Positions 7,837 through 15,524 are shown, counted from the first letter of the stretch. The stretch is DNA of 64,000 nt from Acidiferrimicrobium sp. IK (GCF_025499425.1 NZ_JAIMCB010000008.1:62001-126000); one strand, 5' to 3'. Numbers and translations: made by a program. Notes: a model not told the origin generated them from the letters alone.

Positions 7837-8772
7837 CTAGCTGGCCAGGAGGTCGTGGGCGCCGGTGTCGGCGGAGGGATGACGGAGCTTGGAGAGCGCG
7901 GTGCGTTCGATCTGGCGGATCCGTTCCCGGGTCAGCTGAAGTACGGCTCCCACCTCTTCGAGGGTCCGCGGGTCGCCGCGGTCCAGGCCGTAGCGGAGGC
8001 GAAGGATCTCCCGCTCCCGCTCGTCCAAGGGGGCGAGGAGCTTGTCGATCTCCCCGCCCAGCATGGCGTTGGCGACCACGTCGAAGGGTGAAGGGGCCGC
8101 CATGTCCGCGACGATGTCGGCCAGCTCGGTGTCCCCGTCGGTGCCGATCGGAGCCTCCAAACTGACCGGCTCGGCACCGTATTGCAGCAGCTCGGTGATC
8201 TGCTCCTCGGGCATCTGCATCGCCTCGGACAGCTCGGCGGGGGTGGGAGAACGGCCGAGCTCACCCTCCATCTGGCCTCGCATCCGCAGCAGACGCCGGA
8301 TCTGGTCGCCGGCGTGGACCGGCAGGCGGATGGTGCGAGACGTGTTGTCGATCCCCCGGCCGATCGCCTGACGGATCCACCACGTCGCGTAGGTCGAGAA
8401 CTTGAACCCTTTGCGCCAGTCGAACTTCTCGACGGCGTGGATCAACCCCAGGTTGCCCTCCTGGATGAGATCCAGGAGCGGCATGTCCGCCGACTGGTAC
8501 TTCTTGGCGATCGACACCACAAGGCGGAGGTTGGCGTTGACGAACTCCTCGGTCGCGGCCGCTCCCTCCCCTCGGACCCGGCGCAGCTCCCGCTTCTTGG
8601 CCGCGGTCAGCTTCTCGCCGCTGTCGAGCGCCGCGGCGGCCGCCCGCCCGGCCTCCATCAGCTGAGACAGACGGACCTCGTCGTCTTTGGTCAGGAGCGG
8701 GTACTGGCCGATGCCGTCGAGGTACAAACGAACCAGGTCCTGCTCACCAGCTTCAGATCGAGCCTTCCCCAT
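7837..8772 (-). CDS. RNA polymerase sigma-70 family factor (primary-like)
   Basis: The 311-residue protein contains sigma region 1.2 (D-L-V-R-L-Y-L-D-G-I-G), region 2 with N-L-R-L-V-V-S-I-A-K-K-Y and F-S-T-Y-A-T-W-W-I-R-Q-A-I, region 3, and region 4 with the helix-turn-helix T-L-E-E-V-G and R-E-R-I-R-Q-I-E. Lacking the long N-terminal extension of the vegetative factor, it resembles actinobacterial group 2 factors such as HrdA/SigB types. The start at 8772 is chosen over ATG 8811 because GAGGGGA sits just upstream of it. A small inverted repeat (about 8788-8806) lies in the leader. No anti-sigma gene adjoins it. Confidence 0.9.
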   Translation of the reverse strand: MGKARSEAGEQDLVRLYLDGIGQYPLLTKDDEVRLSQLMEAGRAAAAALDSGEKLTAAKKRELRRVRGEGAAATEEFVNANLRLVVSIAKKYQSADMPLLDLIQEGNLGLIHAVEKFDWRKGFKFSTYATWWIRQAIGRGIDNTSRTIRLPVHAGDQIRRLLRMRGQMEGELGRSPTPAELSEAMQMPEEQITELLQYGAEPVSLEAPIGTDGDTELADIVADMAAPSPFDVVANAMLGGEIDKLLAPLDEREREILRLRYGLDRGDPRTLEEVGAVLQLTRERIRQIERTALSKLRHPSADTGAHDLLAS

Positions 8773-8891
8773 GGGTTCCCCTCTGCGTAGGTAGCTGGGG
8801 TCTACCCCCACCCGGCCAAGACGACACCTCCGATCTCCCGACGGGCGCCGCCGGTGCGGGCGGTGCGGTTGTGGCAGACTGTCTGCTCCTT

Positions 8892-8969
8892 GGTGGCCGT
8901 AGCTCAGTTGGTTAGAGCGCCAGGTTGTGGCCCTGGAGGTCGGGGGTTCAAGTCCCCTCGGTCACCCCA
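8892..8969 (+). tRNA. tRNA-His (anticodon GTG)
   Basis: The acceptor GTGGCCG pairs with CGGTCAC. The extra 5' G at 8892 faces discriminator C at 8966, the histidine identity pair. The anticodon loop TTGTGGC gives GTG, the T-loop is TTCAAGT, and the CCA end is encoded (8967-8969). A 13-base palindrome, GCAGAC-T-GTCTGC (8874-8886), lies just before it. Confidence 0.96.
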
Positions 8970-9024
8970 CCGGGTCCACCCGCCGCGGAGGCGAGATGTC
9001 GCTCCGCTAGGGTGGTATCCCCAA

Positions 9025-9096
9025 GCGCCTCTAGCTCAACGGCAGAGCAACGGACTCTTAATCCGCAGGTTCTGGGTTCGAATCCCAGGGGGCGCA
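9025..9096 (+). tRNA. tRNA-Lys (anticodon CTT)
   Basis: The acceptor GCGCCTC pairs with GGGGCGC, with one G-T pair. The anticodon loop CTCTTAA gives CTT, and the T-arm CTGGG-TTCGAAT-CCCAG is perfect. The discriminator is A and CCA is not encoded. It lies 55 bases after tRNA-His and is probably co-transcribed. The decayed accessory patch begins just downstream. Confidence 0.95.
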
Positions 9097-9129
9097 CAAA
9101 GCGCAGGTCAGGTGGGCTGCGGAGCGTCC

Positions 9130-9549
9130 TCAGCGGTGGGTTGACCGCCGGTCGCCGGCGGGGAGGACCAGCTGCTGGATCCGCTGGTGTGACAGGCCGA
9201 GGACCTCTGCAGCGTCGCGAACCGACAACTGCCCGTCCCGCACCAGGGCTACGGCTGCGGCCTTGGTCGCCGCCGCCGCCTCCTCCTGCGCTGCGGTCGC
9301 CCGCAGACGCGCCTGGTGTGCCTTGGCAGTGCTGGTGCGCACCTTGGCCGGCAGGCGGACGTCGTCGACGAGCGGCAGCGCGTCGGGCTCGGTCTCGAAC
9401 CACAGAGCCGCAGCATCCCGGATGTTGTCCCGGGCCTTGGCCAGGGTCCGGCCGTAGGTGTGGACGCGAGGCTCCTCGAGGAGCTCCACGAGCCACATGC
9501 CGTGGGCGTCGCGCTGGTAGACGGCGGTGTAGGTCGTGGTCGCGGTCAT
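9130..9549 (-). CDS. hicB: HicB-family antitoxin
   Basis: HicB proteins neutralise the HicA RNase and repress their own promoter. The 139-residue product begins with the partially degraded RNase-H-like HicB fold (Y-T-A-V-Y-Q-R-D, then W-L-V-E-L-L-E-E-P and T-Y-G-R-T-L-A-K-A-R-D-N-I). A charged helix follows, then a C-terminal helix-turn-helix (R-D-A-A-E-V-L-G-L-S-H-Q-R-I-Q-Q-L). The start at 9549 is preferred over the ATG at 9558 because GGAAAGGG lies 9 bases upstream of 9549 but abuts 9558. The stop of the upstream hicA frame overlaps this ATG as ATGA, so the pair was built for translational coupling. Confidence 0.8.
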   Translation of the reverse strand: MTATTTYTAVYQRDAHGMWLVELLEEPRVHTYGRTLAKARDNIRDAAALWFETEPDALPLVDDVRLPAKVRTSTAKAHQARLRATAAQEEAAAATKAAAVALVRDGQLSVRDAAEVLGLSHQRIQQLVLPAGDRRSTHR

Positions 9550-9734
9550 CGCAGCCATCCCTTTCCGAGGCAGGGCTCCAGGTCTCGTTCGATGCTCCGT
9601 AGCGTCCCGGTCGGGATGACGCCCCCGTGGATGGGGACGACGGTCCTGCACGTGCCGCATTGAACCACCAGGTGCGAGCCGCTCTGGCGGAGTTCCTCGC
9701 AGCCGAGCTGGCGAAGCCGGCGGCGAAGTTCTCG
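9546..9734 (-). pseudogene. hicA: hicA toxin that has lost its start codon
   Basis: An open frame of 62 codons reads R-E-L-R-R-R-L-R-Q-L-G, then the double-stranded-RNA-binding-like core with R-Q-S-G-S-H-L-V-V (the catalytic His region), V-P-I-H-G-G, P-T-G-T-L-R-S-I-E-R-D-L and a final G-W-L-R. These are HicA features, and the frame sits directly upstream of hicB with an ATGA overlap. However, the codon before the first Arg is TAG, and no ATG, GTG or TTG start lies in frame before the core. Losing one T from an ATG in this position would produce exactly the present sequence. It is either a start-loss pseudogene or a single-base sequence error. Confidence 0.6.
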
Positions 9735-9761
9735 CTAGATCCCACCCACACCGTACCGTAG

Positions 9762-9789
9762 TAGACGATTGCTGTCTATCGCGATAGAC
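9762..9789. promoter_or_regulatory. Likely hic operator: 16-bp palindrome with a third half-site
   Basis: GTCTATCG-CGATAGAC (9774-9789) is a perfect palindrome, and a further TAGAC half-site lies at 9762-9766. Together these give three alternating half-sites directly upstream of the hicAB frames. On the minus strand TAGACA and TACGGT, spaced 17 bases apart, could be the -35 and -10, so a HicB dimer on the palindrome would block this promoter. Confidence 0.5.
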
Positions 9790-10290
9790 GGGGTCGGTAG
9801 GTCGGCGGGCGCGGAGGGACGAGTCGAGCCGAACCATGCCTCCACCTGGCGACGCCGGCCGGCGGTGCGTACGACCAGACGGTTGATCCGCCCGTGGGCC
9901 TCCAGGCGCTCGAGACACCGGTCCAGGTGCGGGCGGGTACATGCCCGCTGAACGCGTGCGAAGCTCGGCGCGAGACAGGGTCCCTACGGCGGCCCGCATG
10001 GCAGCGACGACGCGGGCGGCGTCTGGGTCATCTGTGTGGTCGGCGAAAATGTGAGCTGTGGATGCCCGGCAGTAGCGCCAGAAGGCGTGCGCGGCGTTCA
10101 GGTGCTCCGCGGTGATCCATTTGGAGCTGTCGGCTAGGGCGTAGAGGACAGAGAGGCGAAGTACTTGCGCCTCGGCGCGGGCGATCAGCGAGCCAAGCAT
10201 GGCGGCGGGCTCGTCCTCCGCGGGTTCGTGGTAGAGGCCCCGCCAGCGGTCGTCGGCGGCTGGGTTGCGCTGAAGTCTTTGCGGTTTCCG
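9790..10290 (-). pseudogene. Remnant of a DUF3987-type protein (plasmid/phage primase-associated)
   Basis: Between about 10260 and 9960 the minus strand encodes a block typical of the C-terminal half of DUF3987 proteins: W-x-x-L-Y, then L-I-A-R-A-E-A-Q-V-L-R-L-S-V-L-Y-A-L-A, then I-x-x-E-H-L-x-A-A-x-A-F-W-R-Y-C, then D-x-D-A-A-R-V-V-A-A-M-R and L-S-R-A-E-L-R. The expected winged-helix tail (L-D-R-C-L-E-R-L-E-A-H-G-R-I) continues only in another frame, so at least one frameshift separates the two. The N-terminal part of the family is absent. DUF3987 proteins occur on mobile elements, so this looks like the stump of an integrated element. Confidence 0.5.
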
Positions 10291-10595
10291 TGCCCGGTCG
10301 AGGCGAACTCCTTGACGAGTCCTCCGCCGGACGCCAAGCCGGTTGGATCCGTGGTTCGGGGCCCGGCGGCCCACGTGCGAAAAGGCACTCGCTCAGGCGG
10401 TAGCCGAGGGCCGGTTGCACTGGTAGACACGCATTCACTGGTCGACACGCGTCGAGGAGGTCGGGAACCGGGGCCGGGGGGTGGCGGCTCTTCACCCGCC
10501 TGAACCAGACGACCCTCGCCCTCGGCGCCTCGGCGTCAGCCAGCCGGCGGTCTGGCGCTGGTGCGATGCCGGGGGGCGCACCACAACTCCGCAGG
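10291..10595. other. Gene-poor stretch with a possible excisionase fragment
   Basis: No intact gene is visible. On the plus strand 10526-10620 encodes R-L-G-V-S-Q-P-A-V-W-R-W-C-D-A-G followed by T-P-Q-V-K-L-G-G, which resembles a MerR/excisionase-type helix-turn-helix, but it lacks a credible start and runs into the antisense response-regulator gene. A short direct repeat, TGGTAGACACGC and TGGTCGACACGC, occurs at about 10428-10457. The stretch is best read as decayed DNA continuous with the DUF3987 remnant. Confidence 0.35.
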
Positions 10596-11264
10596 TCAAG
10601 CTAGGCGGCGCTCCGCGGCCCACCTCGACAGCTGGTGGCGGGTCGAGAGCTGCAGTTTGCGCAGCACGGCGGAGACGTGGCTCTCGACGGTCTTGACCGA
10701 GATCGCCAGCTCCCGGGCCACTTCTTTGTAGGTGTAGCCCCGGGCGATGAGGCGCAGGACCTCACGTTCGCGCGGGGAGAGCGCGTCGAGGCCGGGCTGG
10801 TCGGGAGGCGGGGACGACGGCCCGGGGTCGGCGGCGTAGGCGTCGAGGACGAAACCGGCGAGGCGGGGCGAGAAGACCGCGTCGCCTCCCGCTACCCGGA
10901 CGACCGCGTCGTGCAGGTCGGGCCCGGAGATGGCTTTGGTGACGTAACCCCGGGCTCCGGCTCGGATCACCGCGATGACGTCCTCGGGGGCGTCGGACAC
11001 CGACAGGGCCAGGAAGCGGGTGCCGGGGCTGCGGTCGCCGACCAGGCGGACCACGTCGGCGCCGCTGCCGGACGGCAGGTGCACGTCGAGCAAGACCACG
11101 TCGGGGCGTCGCTCCACGACCAGCTCGACCGCCGGCCCGACGTCGTCGGCCTCCCCCACCAAGTCGACGTGCTCGCCCAGCCCGGCCCGGACACCGGCCC
11201 GCATCAACTCGTGGTCGTCGACCAGCAGAACGCGCAGCGCTCCCGCCGGGGTCTGCGGCGTCAC
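10596..11264 (-). CDS. LuxR/NarL-family response regulator
   Basis: The 222-residue protein has a receiver domain (about 10-125) with the acidic pair D16-D17, phosphoacceptor Asp60 in V-V-L-L-D-V-H-L-P, and Lys110 in G-Y-V-T-K. A LuxR-type helix-turn-helix follows (about 160-222) with L-S-P-R-E-R-E-V-L and K-T-V-E-S-H-V. The GTG start overlaps the upstream kinase stop as GTGA, so the two are translationally coupled and form a two-component system. The adjoining PspC genes suggest membrane or envelope stress as the signal. Confidence 0.92.
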   Translation of the reverse strand: MTPQTPAGALRVLLVDDHELMRAGVRAGLGEHVDLVGEADDVGPAVELVVERRPDVVLLDVHLPSGSGADVVRLVGDRSPGTRFLALSVSDAPEDVIAVIRAGARGYVTKAISGPDLHDAVVRVAGGDAVFSPRLAGFVLDAYAADPGPSSPPPDQPGLDALSPREREVLRLIARGYTYKEVARELAISVKTVESHVSAVLRKLQLSTRHQLSRWAAERRLA

Positions 11265-12673
11265 GGGGCGTCCCCGACCCGGCTGGCCGTCGCGACGGTG
11301 AGCTCGACCTCGGTGCCCTCCCCGGGCGCGGAGCGGATCGACGCCCGGCCGCCGCATCGGGCCATGCGGCCTTCGATGGACTCGCTGATACCCCGCCGGT
11401 CGGCGCCCACGGCGCGCCGGTCGAACCCGCAGCCGCGGTCGCGGACGAACGCCGAGACTCGCTGCGGTTCCACCTCGGCGAACAGCGACACGCTGGGCGC
11501 CCCCGACCAGCGCGCCGCGTTGACCGTCGCTTCGCGCGCTGCGGCCATCAGCGCCTCGAGCCCGGAGGTCAGGGGGGCGTCGCCGACAACCACGGTGTCG
11601 ACCACCACTCCATGCTCTCGTTCGACCTCGGCTTGTATCACCGCCACCGCCCCCGCCACCGTCGCCGACCTGGCCCGCACGTCGCCGGGGGAGCGCCCCT
11701 CGAACAGCCACGCCCGCAGCTCCCGCTCCTGGGCCCGGGCCAGCTGAGCCACCCGTGCGGGGTCCGCCGCCGACCGCTGGATCAGGGCCAGGGTCTGCAG
11801 CACCGAGTCGTGGACTCGCGCCGCGATCTCGGCGCGCTCCTCGGCCCGGATCCGGGCTTGGCGTTCGACCATCAGCTCCCTGGCCACCCGCAACCACCAC
11901 GGGCCGAGCAGCACCACCAGTGCGGCCAGGACCAAGGCGACGCCGACGAGGGGCACCGCAATCGGCCGGTGTCGACCCGACGCCAGGATCGCGACGCCGG
12001 CCACCGCGGCGACGACGCCGGCCGCGGTCCGCCACAGAAGGCTCCGTCTGGACCCGGCGCCGACGTTGGCGGCGGCGGCGATCGGCTGGACCACCCGGCG
12101 CAGCGCGTCCCGGTCGGCGCCGGTCCCGTTGCGCCAGATCATGACCAGGCAGCCCGACGTCACCGCCGCGGGCCACGCCGGGGCTCCGAGCCATCCGGCT
12201 CCGAGCGCGGAGGCGAGGAGGAGCAGCACCCCGAGGACGGGCAGCAGCCCGCCGGTGAGCGCCAGGCCGCGCTTGTCCATGAGGGCGCTGCGGCCGATCG
12301 GCTGGGCTTGCCCCTCGGCCGGTATCACCAGCCAGGCCACCGCGTAGGCGGCGACGCCGATCCCGCTGGCCAGGCTGGCGAGGGCGAAGGCGACGCGTAC
12401 GGAGGTCACGTCGAACCCGGTTTTGGCCGCCACCCCCGACGCCAACCCTCCGAGCAGGGCTTGTTCGGGTCGGCGCCGAAGCGGCCCCCCGTCGGAGCGC
12501 CCGCGTCGCCAGCGAGCCGCGGGACCCGCCCATCGGCGGCCGCGACCGTCATGCCAGTGCCGGTCGCGCCGCCCGCCGCCGGGTCCCGCCCAAGTCGGCA
12601 CGGCCGGCGTCGAGGTGTCGGAGGGGCGGCCCGGCGGGGCCGGCGGGGGCCAGCGCGGCGTGGAGATGAGCAC
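11261..12673 (-). CDS. Sensor histidine kinase with N-terminal PspC domain
   Basis: Counting from GTG 12673 the product is about 470 residues. A basic, Pro-rich N-terminus is followed by a PspC domain (about 73-121), several further membrane segments (roughly 135-265), and a NarL-type dimerisation domain with His288 in A-R-V-H-D-S-V-L-Q-T-L. The ATPase domain has an N-box at about 380 (E-A-T-V-N-A-A-R) and a G-box near D-R-G-C-G-F. It phosphorylates the coupled LuxR-type regulator. The start is uncertain: upstream in-frame GTGs exist, but a TAAGGGT box at 12719-12713 suggests transcription starts after those. The PspC domain probably senses membrane state, by analogy with phage-shock systems. 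Confidence 0.85.
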   Translation of the reverse strand: MLISTPRWPPPAPPGRPSDTSTPAVPTWAGPGGGRRDRHWHDGRGRRWAGPAARWRRGRSDGGPLRRRPEQALLGGLASGVAAKTGFDVTSVRVAFALASLASGIGVAAYAVAWLVIPAEGQAQPIGRSALMDKRGLALTGGLLPVLGVLLLLASALGAGWLGAPAWPAAVTSGCLVMIWRNGTGADRDALRRVVQPIAAAANVGAGSRRSLLWRTAAGVVAAVAGVAILASGRHRPIAVPLVGVALVLAALVVLLGPWWLRVARELMVERQARIRAEERAEIAARVHDSVLQTLALIQRSAADPARVAQLARAQERELRAWLFEGRSPGDVRARSATVAGAVAVIQAEVEREHGVVVDTVVVGDAPLTSGLEALMAAAREATVNAARWSGAPSVSLFAEVEPQRVSAFVRDRGCGFDRRAVGADRRGISESIEGRMARCGGRASIRSAPGEGTEVELTVATASRVGDAP

Positions 12674-12712
12674 AATCGTCGCGCCTGCCCCCGCGGGGGA
12701 CCAGTGGGGTTC

Positions 12713-12719
12713 ACCCTTA
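12713..12719 (-). promoter_or_regulatory. Candidate -10 element of the PspC-kinase operon
   Basis: TAAGGGT on the minus strand lies about 40 bases upstream of GTG 12673. A CCCCCGCGGGGG palindrome sits in the intervening leader. No convincing -35 is seen. Confidence 0.3.
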
Positions 12720-12809
12720 GCCACCCCCTTGCGCCGGTCAGGGTGGGGTCGGGGGCATCCCCGATTGCGGGCCGCTGCCGGCAGGCGCAGCGTGGACACC
12801 GTGACCGAC

Positions 12810-13091
12810 ATGACCAACGCCGCCGCCAGCCCCGCCCCCGAACCGGGACCGCCCCCCTCCCCCCGGCGCCTGCGCCGCTGCCCCCACCACCGCATGGTCG
12901 CGGGGGTGGCGGCCGGCGTCGCCGACTACCTGGACCTCGACGTCAGCGCGGTGCGCCTGGCGTTCGTGGTGTTGACCCTGGTAGCCGGCCTCGGCGTTCC
13001 GGCCTACCTCGCGGCGTGGGTGCTGCTGCCGGAGGAGGGCCGCGACGACTCGCTGGCCGACGACCTGGCCGCCAGGTGGAGCCGAGCATGA
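12810..13091 (+). CDS. PspC-domain membrane protein
   Basis: This 93-residue protein is almost entirely a PspC domain: a basic R-R-L-R-R-C-P-H-H-R segment, V-A-G-V-A-A-G-V-A-D-Y-L, then a membrane helix ending A-A-W-V-L-L-P-E-E-G. It closely resembles the N-terminal domain of the divergently encoded kinase. In-frame GTGs at 12792 and 12801 are alternative starts; none has a strong ribosome-binding site. Its stop overlaps the next start as ATGA. PspC proteins act at the membrane in envelope-stress responses; a role as input or target of the adjacent two-component system is inference. Confidence 0.8.
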   Translation: MTNAAASPAPEPGPPPSPRRLRRCPHHRMVAGVAAGVADYLDLDVSAVRLAFVVLTLVAGLGVPAYLAAWVLLPEEGRDDSLADDLAARWSRA

Positions 13092-13540
13092 GCCACCCTC
13101 ACGACTACCACTCCCCGCCTCGCCCCCCGTGGTGGGCGCCGCGTTCGGGACCGGACGCGGCCGCGCTGCGGGTGTCAACCGCGGAGCGCGAGGAGGTCAT
13201 CGCCACGCTGATCGCCCACTGGTCCGACGGGCGCCTCGACGAGCCGACCTTCGACCAGCGCGCCGCGCGGGCACGCGCCGCGGTCACCCGCGCCGACCTC
13301 GACGCTTTGCTCTACGACCTCCCGCCCCGCCACCCGGCCCCGGCGGAGCGCCCGCCGGGACCGCGCCGAGGGCGCCGAGGCTGGCGAGTAGCGGCGATCG
13401 TCGTGGCGCTGCTCATCCTGGCCTCGAGCGCGCTGCCGCACGTCGTCCACCCCCGGGTCCCTTGGCTGCTGGTCGGGCTCATCGCCTTGGCGGTGCTCGG
13501 CCGGCGCCGCCACCACCATCACCACGACCATCACGGGTAG
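13088..13540 (+). CDS. DUF1707 (SHOCT-like) membrane protein
   Basis: The 150-residue protein has a DUF1707 domain at about 26-80, with L-R-V-S-T-A-E-R-E-E-V-I-A-T-L and a D-G-R-L-D-E-x-T-F-D-x-R motif. A basic linker follows, then two hydrophobic segments near 98-135 and a His-rich basic tail. DUF1707 proteins are common beside PspC genes in Actinobacteria, and the function is not established. The ATGA overlap with the PspC gene indicates one operon. It converges on panD. Confidence 0.85.
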   Translation: MSHPHDYHSPPRPPWWAPRSGPDAAALRVSTAEREEVIATLIAHWSDGRLDEPTFDQRAARARAAVTRADLDALLYDLPPRHPAPAERPPGPRRGRRGWRVAAIVVALLILASSALPHVVHPRVPWLLVGLIALAVLGRRRHHHHHDHHG

Positions 13541-13554
13541 CCGGCCCCGCCGGC
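13540..13554. terminator. Weak hairpin between the DUF1707 gene and panD
   Basis: GCCGG-CCCCG-CCGGC forms a 5-bp stem starting at the last base of the DUF1707 stop and lying between convergent genes. The short stem and missing T-tract make it tentative. Confidence 0.25.
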
Positions 13555-13576
13555 GGCTCGGCTCAAAGTGCCGGTG

Positions 13577-13990
13577 TCACACCTTGAGGTCGCCTCTGAG
13601 GTCGGCCGAGCCGGGTACCGGCCGGGCCGGGTCGACGCCGAGGGCGACGACCCGGTTGGCCCCGTCGACGTGCACGACGGTCGGCCGGTGCCCGGCCAGC
13701 TCCTCGGGCGAGTACTCGCCGTAGCTGATGATGATGACGGTGTCGCCGGGCTGGACCAGGCGGGCGGCTGCGCCGTTGATCCCGATGGTGCCCTCACCGG
13801 CGGGGCCCTCGATCACGTAGGTGGTCAGCCGGCTGCCGTTGTCGACGTCGACGATGTCGACCTTCTCGCCGGGTAGGAGGTCCGCGGCCTCCATCAAGTC
13901 GGCGCTGACGGTCAGCGAGCCGACGTAGTGCAAGTCGGCGTGGGTGACCGTGGCGCGGTGGATCTTGGACTTCAGCATGCTGCGGTACAA
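13577..13990 (-). CDS. panD: Aspartate 1-decarboxylase PanD
   Basis: PanD makes beta-alanine from aspartate for pantothenate and CoA synthesis. It self-cleaves between Gly24 and Ser25 to form a pyruvoyl cofactor. The 137-residue product has the self-processing site in A-D-L-H-Y-V-G-S, and a Y-V-I-E-G[16 protein letters not shown] core. I choose TTG 13990 as start: GAGGAGG lies at proper spacing before it, whereas the next ATG (13978) is 16 bases away. TTG also places Gly-Ser exactly at 24-25, as in E. coli. The gene stands alone here, without panB or panC. Confidence 0.93.
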   Translation of the reverse strand: MYRSMLKSKIHRATVTHADLHYVGSLTVSADLMEAADLLPGEKVDIVDVDNGSRLTTYVIEGPAGEGTIGINGAAARLVQPGDTVIIISYGEYSPEELAGHRPTVVHVDGANRVVALGVDPARPVPGSADLRGDLKV

Positions 13991-14134
13991 CGTTCCTCCT
14001 CGAGGCGTGGACGGTCGACCCAGGCTCGTCCTGTGGCCGCCGCGTGACCCCCGCCGGTTACGATCGCAAATCCGCGGCGGAGGGCACAAGCCTCCGGCGG
14101 AGCTTTTGGCGTCCACGTTGGGGGAGGAGCCGGC

Positions 14135-14773
14135 ATGCCCCGGTTGCATCAGGTGACACGCGACGAAGTCAACGACGACCGGGTCAGGGGGATGTACGAC
14201 TTCCTCTTCGGCGAGCGCGACCCGGTCCGGGAGCCGGGGACCGCCACGGGGACCAGCGGCGACTGGTGGCCGACGTTCGCCAACTCTGCGAGCGTGCTGG
14301 CCCACGCGGTGCAGGGATTCCGGTTGTACCAGAGCCCGGAGCGCCGACTGGACCCGGTGCTTCGGGAGTTGGGGCAGGCCCGGGCCGGGTGGGCCGCCCA
14401 GAGCCAGTTCGTCTTCTCCCAGCACTGCAAGTCGCTGAGAGGGCTCGGTGTCGACGAGGAGCGGATCGAGTCGGTCGGTTGCTGGCAGGCCGCCGACTGC
14501 TTCTCCCGGCCGGAGCGGCTGGTGCTGGCCTACGCCGACTGCATCGTGTACGACCACGGCCGGGTGCCCGACCGGCTCTTCGACGCCCTCCACGACCTCC
14601 TCGGCGACGAGGCGGTCCTCGAGCTGACCTACATCACCGCCATGTACCTGCAGCATGCTGTAATGTCCCGGGCGCTGCGCACCGAGTTCGACGATGTCGC
14701 GGAGCGGATCGTCGAGGTGCCCGCCCCCGGGGATGCGCCCGTCGCCGGTCTGGACATCGCCGGACCGGCCTGA
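14135..14773 (+). CDS. Carboxymuconolactone decarboxylase / AhpD-like protein
   Basis: The 212-residue all-helical protein resembles the CMD/AhpD superfamily: an N-terminal V-R-G-M-Y-D-F-L segment, then E-L-G-Q-A-R and [14 protein letters not shown], where a Cys-Lys replaces the peroxidase CxxC. With a single Cys in the motif, AhpD-type peroxidase activity is unlikely. Reactions in this superfamily vary. GGGGGAGGAG lies about 6 bases before the ATG. The gene is divergent from panD and convergent with the VOC gene. Confidence 0.65.
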   Translation: MPRLHQVTRDEVNDDRVRGMYDFLFGERDPVREPGTATGTSGDWWPTFANSASVLAHAVQGFRLYQSPERRLDPVLRELGQARAGWAAQSQFVFSQHCKSLRGLGVDEERIESVGCWQAADCFSRPERLVLAYADCIVYDHGRVPDRLFDALHDLLGDEAVLELTYITAMYLQHAVMSRALRTEFDDVAERIVEVPAPGDAPVAGLDIAGPA

Positions 14774-14821
14774 GCCGCCCGGTCCTGACCGGACCAGCCG
14801 GAGCGGGTCAGCCGGCGGGGG

Positions 14822-15370
14822 TCAGCCGGCGCCGGCGACCGACACCGGGCGGTGCCGGACGTCGGAGGGACCGAGCGGGCGGGTCCACGCCGCGAGCTCG
14901 AGGAGGATCCCGTCGGGATCCTGGAAGTAGATCGAACGGACGAAGACACCCGGATGGTTGTCGACGCTGACGGTCGCCTCGCTGTCGTCGTGGTTGACCA
15001 CCTCGGAGCACTCCACGCCCCGTTCGACCAGCCGGGCCCGGTACTCCTCGATGCGCTCCGGAGCCACGCAGAAAGCCAGGTGGTTCATCGAGCCGATCGC
15101 GGACATGGACTCTCCGTTGTCGGGGCGGGCGACGGGGGCGGCCACTCCAGGAGCGGCGGCCGGCGCCCCGTTGAACCAGAAGAAGGCCACGGTGTCCCCG
15201 TTGCCGATGTCGAAGAAGAAGTGCTGGCCCATACCGCCGGGCAGCTCGACGGTCTTCACCAGCGGGAAGCCGAGCACCCCCGAGTAGAAGTCGACGGTGC
15301 GGGCCATGTCGCTGCACACCAAAGCGACGTGGCTGACGCCGCTGACGGCGAAAGGTCGGTTGTCGGTCAC
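14822..15370 (-). CDS. VOC-family (glyoxalase/dioxygenase-like) protein
   Basis: The 182-residue protein carries paired beta-alpha-beta-beta-beta modules of the vicinal-oxygen-chelate fold, with H-V-A-L-V-C-S-D near residue 15, M-N-H-L-A-F-C-V in the middle and Y-F-Q-D-P-D-G-I-L-L-E-L near the end, supplying typical His/Glu metal ligands. The reaction is unknown; dioxygenases, lyases and resistance proteins share the fold. I use GTG 15370, which is preceded by GGGGGA; the longer frame to 15526 would overlap the divergent reductase. Confidence 0.75.
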   Translation of the reverse strand: MTDNRPFAVSGVSHVALVCSDMARTVDFYSGVLGFPLVKTVELPGGMGQHFFFDIGNGDTVAFFWFNGAPAAAPGVAAPVARPDNGESMSAIGSMNHLAFCVAPERIEEYRARLVERGVECSEVVNHDDSEATVSVDNHPGVFVRSIYFQDPDGILLELAAWTRPLGPSDVRHRPVSVAGAG

Positions 15371-15512
15371 GTGTCCCCCAGGATCCGTGCACCCTCGGAC
15401 TGGCGCCGAGCGGCCCCCGCCGGCTGCGGAGGCTTCCTCATGGTCGCACATGGCGCCGGGCTGGCACATCCGAAGGAAGGCGTCCAAACCGTCGGTACCT
15501 GCCTCGACGGGG

Positions 15513-15524
15513 TAGAGACTCGAC
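15513..15524 (+). promoter_or_regulatory. Leaderless-type promoter of the aldo/keto reductase gene
   Basis: TAGAGA (15513-15518) is followed by 6 bases and the ATG at 15525. No Shine-Dalgarno sequence is present. Confidence 0.35.

Noticed and set aside
9089-10650. Attachment-site duplicate of the tRNA-Lys or tRNA-His 3' end
   Set aside because: I scanned the decayed patch for the T-arm and acceptor sequence and found no convincing second copy.
14135-14773. Alkyl hydroperoxidase AhpD assignment
   Set aside because: The CxxC peroxidase motif is absent (a single Cys in S-Q-H-C-K), so only superfamily membership is claimed.
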